Shown here one piece after another: positions 45,282 to 53,898 of a DNA stretch of 64,000 nucleotides; position 1 is the first letter of the stretch; each line of letters opens with the position of its first letter. Location of the stretch: assembly GCA_022448945.1 (NCBI GenBank), contig JAKVCV010000001.1, positions 81,670 through 145,669 of the forward strand, in the 5' to 3' direction. This stretch comes from Saprospiraceae bacterium. GTDB lineage: Bacteria; Bacteroidota; Bacteroidia; Chitinophagales; Saprospiraceae. The position numbers were made by a program, and so were the translations under genes. The notes under the pieces are model-generated. The model was given only the letters and a program-made list of their open reading frames with translations. It had not been told where the DNA came from and did not search any database.

Positions 45282-46271
45282 TTAACTGAAAGTATCAGCA
45301 ATTTGTTTATTTATAAGATCATTCATGCATTTGAAATGATCTTTTGGGCAATAATTCTGGCCTAGTTTTGAACAAGGCCGACAACTTAATGTAGTGTTTT
45401 CGATTATTTTATAATTAACCGTGCTGTTTGTAGGGAAATAGGGATACATACCGAATTTTGGTACCGTATTGCCCCAGATAGAGATTACAGGTCTTTTGAG
45501 AGCTGCTGCAATGTGCATAAATCCTGTGTCATGAGCTACTACAACTCGTGCCTGATCTATTATTGATGCAGATTGGTGTAGGTTGAGTTTGCCACAAAGG
45601 TTGATAATATGATTTCCTGCTTGTTCAATGATTAAAGATGCTTCAATGTCTTCTTTGCCACCAATCAATACTATTAATTCTTTATTTGCAATTTCACAGA
45701 TAGATTTTATTTTTTTTGCAGGGAGTCGTTTGGTGGCATGTGTTGCCCCTATAACAAATGCTACAAAATGACCACTTTTTAATCGGATATCTAAGTGTTG
45801 AGGTATTATATAGTCCATTATTGGAATGTGATAATCCAACCCTTTGCCATCATTTTTTATACGTAAAGGTTTTACAGTTTCTAAATATCGATCAACAATA
45901 TGTAAATCAGGCAATTTATCGATCTTGAATTTTGTAAAAAGTAGTTTTTGTCGATTTATCTTATCATACACAAGTGGTTTAATCCCCAATTTAAAACAGA
46001 TATATTTTGATCGAAAATTTTTGTGTAAGTCTACAATTATACTATATTTTTCAAGCTTCAGGAGCTTCACAATTTTTTTTAGGGAGTTGGATTTTTTATC
46101 AATAGAGAATACCTTGTCAACGTATGGGTTGTCTTCGAGAATACAAGCATACTTATCTTTGGTGATATAATGGACTTCCACATTCAGTTGCGTTTTTAAA
46201 CAGCGAATAACAGGTGTTGTCAATACAATGTCTCCAATCGAACTAAATCGTATGATAAGTACCTTTCTCAT
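45282..46271 (-). CDS. Family 9 glycosyltransferase (ADP-heptose:LPS heptosyltransferase type)
   Basis: 329 aa. The start R-F-S-S-I-G-D-I-V-L-T-T-P-V and the later V-V-A-H-D-T-G-F-M-H-I-A-A-A-L are the GT9 signature for the sugar-nucleotide site; a Cys pair near the end (C-R-P-C) is also common. It adds heptose or a related sugar to the LPS core, so it acts at the inner membrane. It begins 8 bp after the stop of the surface-protein gene upstream, so the two are probably co-transcribed. Confidence 0.9.
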   Translation of the reverse strand: MRKVLIIRFSSIGDIVLTTPVIRCLKTQLNVEVHYITKDKYACILEDNPYVDKVFSIDKKSNSLKKIVKLLKLEKYSIIVDLHKNFRSKYICFKLGIKPLVYDKINRQKLLFTKFKIDKLPDLHIVDRYLETVKPLRIKNDGKGLDYHIPIMDYIIPQHLDIRLKSGHFVAFVIGATHATKRLPAKKIKSICEIANKELIVLIGGKEDIEASLIIEQAGNHIINLCGKLNLHQSASIIDQARVVVAHDTGFMHIAAALKRPVISIWGNTVPKFGMYPYFPTNSTVNYKIIENTTLSCRPCSKLGQNYCPKDHFKCMNDLINKQIADTFS

Positions 46272-46279
46272 TTTTGTTC

Positions 46280-47275
46280 TTAGTGAATTAATAATTTATT
46301 TATCGAATGATTAATTCCATCTGTAATTGTCATAATATAGCAACCAGGATGCAAATCTATCGTTTCAATTTTTGTTGGTGAATCAGCCACTATTTTTATT
46401 AATGTTCCCTGCATATTGTGTATCATTAATGAATAAGATTCTAATTTAATTGCACTAATTATAATATTATTTCCTGATTTAACAGGATTTGGAAAGATTG
46501 CAATTATTGGTTCTTCAATTTGTTTTATTGAAACATCCATATTAATATGAATTACACCTACAGCATCCAAATCAAAACCACCTGATGGAAATGGTGTAGA
46601 CCAGGGATCATTGATTTTAATACCACGACTATCTAACCTTGCATAACTATCTTGTATACTTCCTACCACATCAATAATTCTCAAATGTGTAACCTTATTT
46701 AAGTCAATAACGGCTGTGTCTGCTATTAAATCATTTAAATCAAATGGTGTACCGTAATTAGCTTGATATTTACCTGCTAAATTGTGAATTTTTGTTGCAT
46801 CTACCATTCCGAAACTGCCAATTTGTAAAGAAGTATCATTATTTGATATCGCAGGAAAACGGACAAAATTTTGGCCGTCGGAACTAGCTTCAACAAATCC
46901 CAATTCTAAAAAAGTTGAATTGAATGCATTTTCAAAAACTGCAAAATCTGGTCCATTGCCATTGGTTATTGGATGTTCAAAAGTCAACGTAGCCATTCCA
47001 CCGTCACCTAAACTAATAAATCCACCTTCTCCAGCCTTTCCTGTTGCATTTTCGTTTGTGCCAGAATTGGCAATGCCTAATGAGGGTTGGCTAATATCAA
47101 CTGGACCAACATTTACTGTACAAGTTTTTGCCCATGCTAATATTATGCTGCTGTCTTTATGAATTGCTGTACTTCCTGGTTGATTTGCAGGAGGAGCAAA
47201 TTGAGCACTACTATTCATGTAGTAAAAAATAAAAATAAGATAAAACACACCTTTTGTCATAATGTAAAAAATCAT
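46280..47275 (-). CDS. Secreted cell-surface protein with T9SS type A domain
   Basis: 331 aa. A signal peptide ends near residue 24 (N-S-S-A-Q). The mature part has F-I-S-L-G-D-G-G-M-A-T-L-T-F, G-P-D-F-A-V-F-E-N-A-F and D-S-Y-A-R-L-D-S-R-G-I-K, a domain I have seen with cobalamin-uptake loci of Bacteroidota. A type A sorting domain closes the protein (I-F-P-N-P). It is predicted on the cell surface; its ligand is unknown. The heptosyltransferase gene follows 8 bp later. Confidence 0.8.
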   Translation of the reverse strand: MIFYIMTKGVFYLIFIFYYMNSSAQFAPPANQPGSTAIHKDSSIILAWAKTCTVNVGPVDISQPSLGIANSGTNENATGKAGEGGFISLGDGGMATLTFEHPITNGNGPDFAVFENAFNSTFLELGFVEASSDGQNFVRFPAISNNDTSLQIGSFGMVDATKIHNLAGKYQANYGTPFDLNDLIADTAVIDLNKVTHLRIIDVVGSIQDSYARLDSRGIKINDPWSTPFPSGGFDLDAVGVIHINMDVSIKQIEEPIIAIFPNPVKSGNNIIISAIKLESYSLMIHNMQGTLIKIVADSPTKIETIDLHPGCYIMTITDGINHSINKLLIH

Positions 47276-47661
47276 TATTGAAATGGTCAGGTTCTTAATT
47301 AATAATCTTAAAAGAAACGCTTAAATGTTAGATTGCAATTTAAATAAATTTAATTTTAGCCTACAAGATAAAGATACTAATGAAAAAAGTCTAATAGGTA
47401 GTGATCAAAAGAATAATTACAATTTAAATTTATTAAAAACCATGATATTCATGATATGTTTTTTCTCTATATACTTCACAAACTTAGTTTCAACATTTTT
47501 ATAAAACTGTAATTTTATTAGGCTAAATTTGGAATTTTTATCTTAAAAAAAAACATTTAAAAATTAAGTTTTAATTGTACTAATTATTCTCAAAAAAATG
47601 GCTAATTTAGAGTTGACAAGTAAACTCTCTGAAACATTTTGTTTTAATTAAGTTAAACGTT
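47276..47661. other. Intergenic region before the sacsin-like gene
   Basis: AT-rich, about 385 bp between the divergent genes. No gene, RNA or repeat is recognised in it; the promoter for the rightward gene is listed separately. Confidence 0.45.
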
Positions 47662-47691
47662 TTTGTTTTTAGGTGATTTTTTTTACCTTTA
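47662..47691 (+). promoter_or_regulatory. Promoter for the sacsin-like gene
   Basis: TTTG at 47662-47665, an 18-bp spacer and TACCTTTA at 47684-47691 (one mismatch to TAnnTTTG). The predicted start is near 47698, giving a leader of about 50 nt. Confidence 0.5.
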
Positions 47692-47748
47692 CAAAATAGG
47701 AATACTATTGTCCAATAAACCCAATTCTATATATCAAATTCAATAAAC

Positions 47749-50700
47749 ATGCTAATTAAAAACATCCAACAATTCCGTACCAATTGGCGCAATGCGCAAG
47801 GATATGACATGCCTAACTGGGATGAAAATTTTATAGGGAGTGCTCATGGCGAAAACAGTGGCTTTTATAAAATGGTAAATGGTATTGTTAATAATATTAA
47901 AGCGGATTTAACACCAAAATTACAAAATGCACAAGATGAACAAGCGATTTATGAATTTCTTCAAAATGCTGCAGATAGTCAATCCACAGAATGTGCGGTG
48001 ATATATAATGATACCTTTTTTATGGTTCTGAATAATGGTCGTGCATTTTCTGAAAAAGATCTTAAAGCACTTCTTAATTCTTTTCAGGGTACTAAAGCAG
48101 ATAAAACTAAGGTAGAAAATTGTGGTAAAATTGGTCGTTATGGGATTGGGTTTAAATTGGCATACCGTTTAATGGGGAAGTCTGATGGCGCCGAAGAATT
48201 ATTGAGTGATCTTGCGGGGCCACTTTTATTTAGCTGGCACAATAATAAACAGTTTGAGGGTTTATTGAATTATAAAGGTGGTAATATGACTCTGGACAAT
48301 AAAATTTCTGGAGAAAATGCACCTTGGCTTTTAAAAATTATACTTGCGTGCTTCCCCACTTGTCCTGAGGAAAAGATCAAAAACTTGAATTATGAAGATG
48401 ATGTATTATTCAAACAGGAAGATCTAACTGAATTAGTAGGTTTTTTAAATGAATACAAACATCTTTTAGAGAATTTTTCTTTGCAACAAGGTTCACTTTT
48501 TTTCTTGCGTTTCGGCCCTAAAAAACATGAAAAATTAAAAGAATCCCTACTAAATATTAAGTCTGGGATCGGTTATGCAATGAATAATCTTAAAACCCTT
48601 GAGAAAGTTGCATTACAGGATGAAATTATCGAAAAATTTGAAACTCGTTTCGAACGGTATTCAATTTTGCCTGGAACAGATGATTTTAAAAATATTGACC
48701 CTGAATTTCCTACTTGTCCAATAGAGATATCACTTGGTTTTCCTGAAAGCCTAAATCAGATGCAAGCATTAAAAGATGCTCCTAGTTTGTACCAGTTTTT
48801 CCCAATGAGAAATGAACGTCATGGTATGGCCTATTTTATCCATAGTTCATCTTTTGCAAAAATTACAGACCGTACACGTTTGGATGACCAGGGAGAAGCA
48901 AATATTGAAACATTTAAATATATAACCAAATCTCTTAAGCGTAATCTAAATAAATATAAACAAGAAGATCTTCAGACTTATTGTCATATATATAAAGCGC
49001 TATTGTTGACAAATCGATCAATTGAATATGATGCTGAATTGATTAATAAATATCTATATGAGCCTTTATTGGAATATCTTCAAATGAATATTCCTACTAA
49101 CAAAGGAAATTTTTATCTCAAAGATTTAATAATAGCTAAAGGAACAGCACTTCCAATTGAACCTATGAGTCTTGGAATAGGAAGAGAGTGGTTATATTGG
49201 ACAGATGTTGATAAAGAAGATGATATTTTACGCTCTGCAGCTAATAATGCAAAATTAGGTTTGAAACGATGGGGGCTCAAAGAACTTGTAATGGAGGCTA
49301 ATTTAAGTCTTTTAAATAATTTTATTTCGAATCTTTCTTCTGAAGATTATGGTGTTTTTGTATCTGAATTAAAGCGAGTTGAATTTGATGATGAATTTTT
49401 GGAAAAATTTGCTGAAATAAAGTGTTTTAAATTTACCAGTACGACTGGTGAAGCTCATTTCTATGCTATTAATGATTTGCAAGCACAGGATGATATTTTT
49501 CTTATGAGCGAACGTATGCTTCCAATACGTGACTCCATTAAAGGATTAGGCTTTGCAGTTCTTGAATTTAATATTCTTGATTATTCGGTCATTTTGCAAC
49601 AAATAGAATCTCAATTAGATTATTTAACAGATGATCATGCTTTATTTGAAAAAATTGCTGGTCGTACAAAAGGTGCAAGTCTAACAGTAAAACAAAAACA
49701 TAGTTTGTATGATTTCTTAAAAGATCTTGAGGGAGTTAAAAAACATGAATTAAGGAGTGTTTCATTATTTAGCAATAAAGAAGGGCTTGCTGCACCATTG
49801 CATGGATTACTTCCAGCTGATGCTAATGTAGAGAGGTGGTTAGAGAACTTTAAAATTGCAAAAGAAGAAGATTCTGAACAATTGGCAGAGCAATATATTT
49901 CAAACAAGAATAAATGGGAGACATATAGTCATATTATTGTTCCTTTCTGGTCCGAATTGGTAAAGGGAATTGATAGTGAAAACGAAGAAGAACTGTTAGA
50001 GTTTTATCAAAGTGTATCTGCCTATTTTAAATTGAAGGCTGCCCAACCAAAATTAGAAGAAGTTAATTACATTTATACTAATACAGTAGGAGGGTTTTGT
50101 AAACCTCAGGAAGTATTTTTTCATAAATGTCTTGAAAATATCAATGTAGAATATGAAGACTTACGTTCTGCAGTTGAAAAAGTTTTGAACCTATCTTTGC
50201 CGCACCCCTCAATTCTTCCTTTACTTTCTTTAGATCCATTTAGAACATCACCAACTACGGTTAGTAAAGAATGGAAAATGGGTATTAGCGAGTTGATAGA
50301 AAATTGCAAAACGACAGAATTGGATCCTGAGGAAAAAAAGGCCTTTTTTATTTTGTTAGCTGCTGTCTTACCCCCCAAAGAACTTGCCCGCGTAGAATTG
50401 TTCTGTAATCAGAAAGGACAACGTATGGTATTGTCCAAACTAATAGCATCTACTAAATCTGTTGAAGCTTGGTTGGATGAATTTAAAATTGATGTTCATG
50501 AGGATAGTGTTACACTCCAAAATTACCTTGCTAAAGAGACTGATATTTATACTAATATTTTATCTACAGAATGGGAAATGATAAGTGGACATTCTTCAGT
50601 TAATGCTAATATTAAGGCTTTTTATCAAGGGGTAATGAAATATGCTACTTTAGCAAAATCACCTAAACCATTGATTACTAACAATTATATTTTTATTGAT

Positions 50701-53394
50701 AATTCAGTAGGTTTTGTTCCTGCTTCTAAGGTGTTTTATCATGATCAAATGCCTAACTCAAATCATTATAGTGATTTAAGAACCGCTGTACATACAATTA
50801 CTGATTTATATGCCCCCCATATTGATGTTTTGGAGTTTTTGTCTGAAAATGTATTTAAAACCCGCAATAGCATATTAGCTAAATCAATCGCTAAAGATAT
50901 TGTTATTTTGGATAAAAGTGAAGCAGCAAGTTTAGTTCATTTTTTTGACAGAACTAAAGAAGATCTTTTTACTTTTTTATATGTTGTTGAAAGTCAAGAA
51001 AATTCCAGAGAGTGTGAAGTAGGTAAAAGAGCTAGAAATATTCCTTATGTAGTAGAAAAAGGCCAACAAACACTAGCTGAAAAAATCAATGCAATTTTTG
51101 GAGAAACATATAAACTACTACCTGCTAAAATGTACGTTTCGGAATATAGGAATAAAGGTTTGTTAAGAGGCAGTCAGTTGTTTAATGCAATTTCCAAATC
51201 CAAAGAAGTATCTCCTGAATTACTTTCTGCACTAATTGTAGAAAGTGGGAATGCTGATGTGCAGGAACAGGTTTTTAGTAAAATTGACAAAATAGTTTTA
51301 AAAGAAGGGCAGACATATAATAAGGATTCATTTGAACATCAAACGCTTCAAATTTTTAGAAATAAAGATGCTGACCATTCAAAAATCCGTTCTAAAATTT
51401 ATATCGAGAATCTAAAGGGAGAATTGCATAAGCTTACTGATATAGGCTTTGATATAAATGTATCTATTTCGATTGAACGATTCGGAAAATTTAATTTAAA
51501 GCTTTCAGAAGTTTTACCCAGATTTAAGGATATTCAATTGCTTTTAACTAATATCGCCGATCAATTTATTGATTATGAAGCACCAACCTTACTACAAAAA
51601 CGTTGTTTTGAAGGAGAGGAAAAACATATAAAAGACATTTTTGATGAATTAAAACAAGATCATAGTTTATTGGAAAATTCTTATCAGTTAGCTTTTGCTT
51701 TGTTGTATGCTAAAGATGCTGATAATAGTAAACTTATTAAATCATTCTTGTTAAATACGCAATATAGTGAACCTGTAGAAATTAGTAAGTTTGATTCTTT
51801 TCATTTAAACAATAATACGTTTATTGATGCTGCTGCAATTTTAGATATGAAATTTTATGCCGGTGTCGATGAATTGTTAAAATTGAAGGATAAAAAGGGT
51901 TTCTTTAGTTTTGGTAATCAAAAATTGGTATATGAACCATTTATTGAAAAAAACACTTTCTTTTGTACCCCAGTTCGTCCCTTGAATGAAGATGAAAACC
52001 CAGATAAATTGCAATCAGAAATATTGAATTTCTTGTACGGAGTATGGTCAAATATCCCCGATTTATTACGTCCTTGCAGATTGGATCTTAAGACTGATTC
52101 AGATGGCACGCTAGCAGGTTTGATCCCCTCAAAGTTAGTTTTTCCTGAAGCCTATGCTTTAGTCAAAGAAAAATTTCCAGTTTGGCTCACAAATTGGGTA
52201 GGAACAGAGAAAGAAATAGTAGAAGAGAGGGTAGTTGAACAAGAAGTTATTAGTGAAGAGATTAATCAAGATTCAGAACATGAATTAACAGAAGAAGATA
52301 CCACACCACTTTCTAAAGTAATTCTTATACCTCGTGGCAAATTATCTTTTTTAAATGCAATAGGTGTAAATACAGAGCGCTCTACATTGGTTTCTGTTAG
52401 AAATTATTTCAATACCAATTCTGGCAATCCAGTTTCTCAAAAGCAATTGAATGATTTACGTAATCAGGAAGAAGATTATTTATTACAAACAGTTATGTGG
52501 TTACAATCTGAAGGAACAGTTTTGTCTTCGGAAGATGAAAGACTTTTTTGGCTTAGAAAGCTGTATAATACTTTACCAAAACTTACCAATAATACACCTT
52601 TGCCTTATATTATTAAAACAACGGGGACGATAGAAGAACCTACTTATGAATATATGGTAGAAAACCATGCTGATCAGGAACTATATTATTTTGATATTAA
52701 ACAGCAACGTCAATTAATAGATAAATTTCAGGTTACAATTGAAGATGTATTGGTCTGCCTTAAACACAATAACAAACGTTGTACTAATTTAGATCTAAAA
52801 GGAGTTGATTTAAAAACAACTAAAGTAGAAAACACATTGGATATTCAACGTTTAGAGGAAAATAGTATGGAGTGGGGTGCTGACCATTATATTAAATGGC
52901 GTACCGAGTCCGAATATACTATTCAATTGTTTGCTGGGAAAATACCTTATAGTGTTAGATTTTTTGATCTCGTAGTTAAGGAATATGAAATGGGTAATGC
53001 TGTTCTTTGTGATAAGATTGCATATGTTAATAGCAACTCTACTAATATTGAAGAGGATTTGTTTTCGATTACCAAATATAATGGTTTGACAGAAGCCCAC
53101 TTGCTTGGTTTGTTACGCTACAAAAATGAAAATAAAAAACAGATTGGTGGTCACAAGTTTATTGAAAGGGTAATTGAAACAGTAGTTGTAGAAGAAAAAT
53201 TAGGTGAAAATGAGGAAGCTATTGAAAACCCATCTATAGAAGATATTAAATCACATAAAGATCAAAATTCTAAAGGCAAATTAAAATTGGCTTTTGATAT
53301 AGGTGAATTACCTGCTGAAATGCTTGAAGAACTTTTACAATATGCTAAATCAGCAAAAATGATAGTTGAGAAAAAAAGTGTTGATAAGGTTTAA
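47749..53394 (+). CDS. Giant Hsp90/sacsin-type ATPase-domain protein, 1881 aa, unknown function
   Basis: The N-terminal 260 residues are a GHKL (Hsp90-like) ATP-binding domain: E-F-L-Q-N-A-A-D-S at 69-77 (the N-box, with the catalytic Glu), N-N-G-R-A-F at 95-100 and I-G-R-Y-G-I-G-F-K-L-A-Y-R-L at 128-141. This is the type found in sacsin. The middle holds two homologous modules of about 160 residues (669-832 and 881-1037). An acidic linker lies near 1500, then a 350-residue tail with no recognised family. No signal peptide, so it is cytoplasmic. It stands alone with its own promoter. Chaperone, DNA-linked or defence roles are all possible; none is shown. Confidence 0.85.
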   Translation: MLIKNIQQFRTNWRNAQGYDMPNWDENFIGSAHGENSGFYKMVNGIVNNIKADLTPKLQNAQDEQAIYEFLQNAADSQSTECAVIYNDTFFMVLNNGRAFSEKDLKALLNSFQGTKADKTKVENCGKIGRYGIGFKLAYRLMGKSDGAEELLSDLAGPLLFSWHNNKQFEGLLNYKGGNMTLDNKISGENAPWLLKIILACFPTCPEEKIKNLNYEDDVLFKQEDLTELVGFLNEYKHLLENFSLQQGSLFFLRFGPKKHEKLKESLLNIKSGIGYAMNNLKTLEKVALQDEIIEKFETRFERYSILPGTDDFKNIDPEFPTCPIEISLGFPESLNQMQALKDAPSLYQFFPMRNERHGMAYFIHSSSFAKITDRTRLDDQGEANIETFKYITKSLKRNLNKYKQEDLQTYCHIYKALLLTNRSIEYDAELINKYLYEPLLEYLQMNIPTNKGNFYLKDLIIAKGTALPIEPMSLGIGREWLYWTDVDKEDDILRSAANNAKLGLKRWGLKELVMEANLSLLNNFISNLSSEDYGVFVSELKRVEFDDEFLEKFAEIKCFKFTSTTGEAHFYAINDLQAQDDIFLMSERMLPIRDSIKGLGFAVLEFNILDYSVILQQIESQLDYLTDDHALFEKIAGRTKGASLTVKQKHSLYDFLKDLEGVKKHELRSVSLFSNKEGLAAPLHGLLPADANVERWLENFKIAKEEDSEQLAEQYISNKNKWETYSHIIVPFWSELVKGIDSENEEELLEFYQSVSAYFKLKAAQPKLEEVNYIYTNTVGGFCKPQEVFFHKCLENINVEYEDLRSAVEKVLNLSLPHPSILPLLSLDPFRTSPTTVSKEWKMGISELIENCKTTELDPEEKKAFFILLAAVLPPKELARVELFCNQKGQRMVLSKLIASTKSVEAWLDEFKIDVHEDSVTLQNYLAKETDIYTNILSTEWEMISGHSSVNANIKAFYQGVMKYATLAKSPKPLITNNYIFIDNSVGFVPASKVFYHDQMPNSNHYSDLRTAVHTITDLYAPHIDVLEFLSENVFKTRNSILAKSIAKDIVILDKSEAASLVHFFDRTKEDLFTFLYVVESQENSRECEVGKRARNIPYVVEKGQQTLAEKINAIFGETYKLLPAKMYVSEYRNKGLLRGSQLFNAISKSKEVSPELLSALIVESGNADVQEQVFSKIDKIVLKEGQTYNKDSFEHQTLQIFRNKDADHSKIRSKIYIENLKGELHKLTDIGFDINVSISIERFGKFNLKLSEVLPRFKDIQLLLTNIADQFIDYEAPTLLQKRCFEGEEKHIKDIFDELKQDHSLLENSYQLAFALLYAKDADNSKLIKSFLLNTQYSEPVEISKFDSFHLNNNTFIDAAAILDMKFYAGVDELLKLKDKKGFFSFGNQKLVYEPFIEKNTFFCTPVRPLNEDENPDKLQSEILNFLYGVWSNIPDLLRPCRLDLKTDSDGTLAGLIPSKLVFPEAYALVKEKFPVWLTNWVGTEKEIVEERVVEQEVISEEINQDSEHELTEEDTTPLSKVILIPRGKLSFLNAIGVNTERSTLVSVRNYFNTNSGNPVSQKQLNDLRNQEEDYLLQTVMWLQSEGTVLSSEDERLFWLRKLYNTLPKLTNNTPLPYIIKTTGTIEEPTYEYMVENHADQELYYFDIKQQRQLIDKFQVTIEDVLVCLKHNNKRCTNLDLKGVDLKTTKVENTLDIQRLEENSMEWGADHYIKWRTESEYTIQLFAGKIPYSVRFFDLVVKEYEMGNAVLCDKIAYVNSNSTNIEEDLFSITKYNGLTEAHLLGLLRYKNENKKQIGGHKFIERVIETVVVEEKLGENEEAIENPSIEDIKSHKDQNSKGKLKLAFDIGELPAEMLEELLQYAKSAKMIVEKKSVDKV

Positions 53395-53626
53395 ATAATT
53401 TAACTCTGATTATTTTATGTGACCCTATATCTATGATTTTTGAAAAAGATTTTTACAAGTTATAATTATAATATAGTTAACAAATTCAAAAATTAATGTA
53501 ATTTATAAATGTTAAATAATGAATATAAATTGATTTTTTGTTAGAAATAATGTATTCTAGTATAGAGCCTAATAAAAAATAATAACCTTTATCCGCCTTA
53601 AAATAAAATCTTTTATATATCTAAGT

Positions 53627-53635
53627 TGTGGATAA
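53627..53635 (-). promoter_or_regulatory. DnaA box (perfect consensus)
   Basis: TGTGGATAA on the plus strand is TTATCCACA on the minus strand, a 9/9 match. A second box lies 57 bp downstream. Confidence 0.65.
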
Positions 53636-53683
53636 CTTGTTTCAAAAATGCTTCAAACCCTTATCAGCTCTATATTAAGCGAT

Positions 53684-53692
53684 TGTGGATAA
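53684..53692 (-). promoter_or_regulatory. DnaA box (perfect consensus)
   Basis: Second TGTGGATAA, same orientation as the box at 53627-53635. Confidence 0.65.
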
Positions 53693-53898
53693 AATTTACA
53701 ATAAAAATAGTTGAAAATTGTTACAGAATTTTTGCAGAATAAGTAGAAGAAAATTATTTCAATTTCGTAACTTTACATACCAACGCAATTTATATGTCAT
53801 TTTGGATCTTTTTTTTAAGTTACACCCGATTTCCAAGATAGATTTTATAGATTAGTGATAATAATTTACTATACTTTTTAACCAACCCTACACACACA

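Larger units (their letters stand above)
53395..53898. other. Intergenic region with two perfect DnaA boxes and AT-rich segment
   Basis: About 500 bp. From about 53455 to 53590 it is extremely AT-rich. TGTGGATAA, the complement of the DnaA box TTATCCACA, occurs at 53627-53635 and 53684-53692, both in the same orientation, and a partial match TTATCCGCC lies at 53589-53597. A weaker -7-like TAACTTTA is at 53768-53775. Fits a DnaA-controlled promoter for the reductase, or an origin. No gene seen. Confidence 0.6.
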
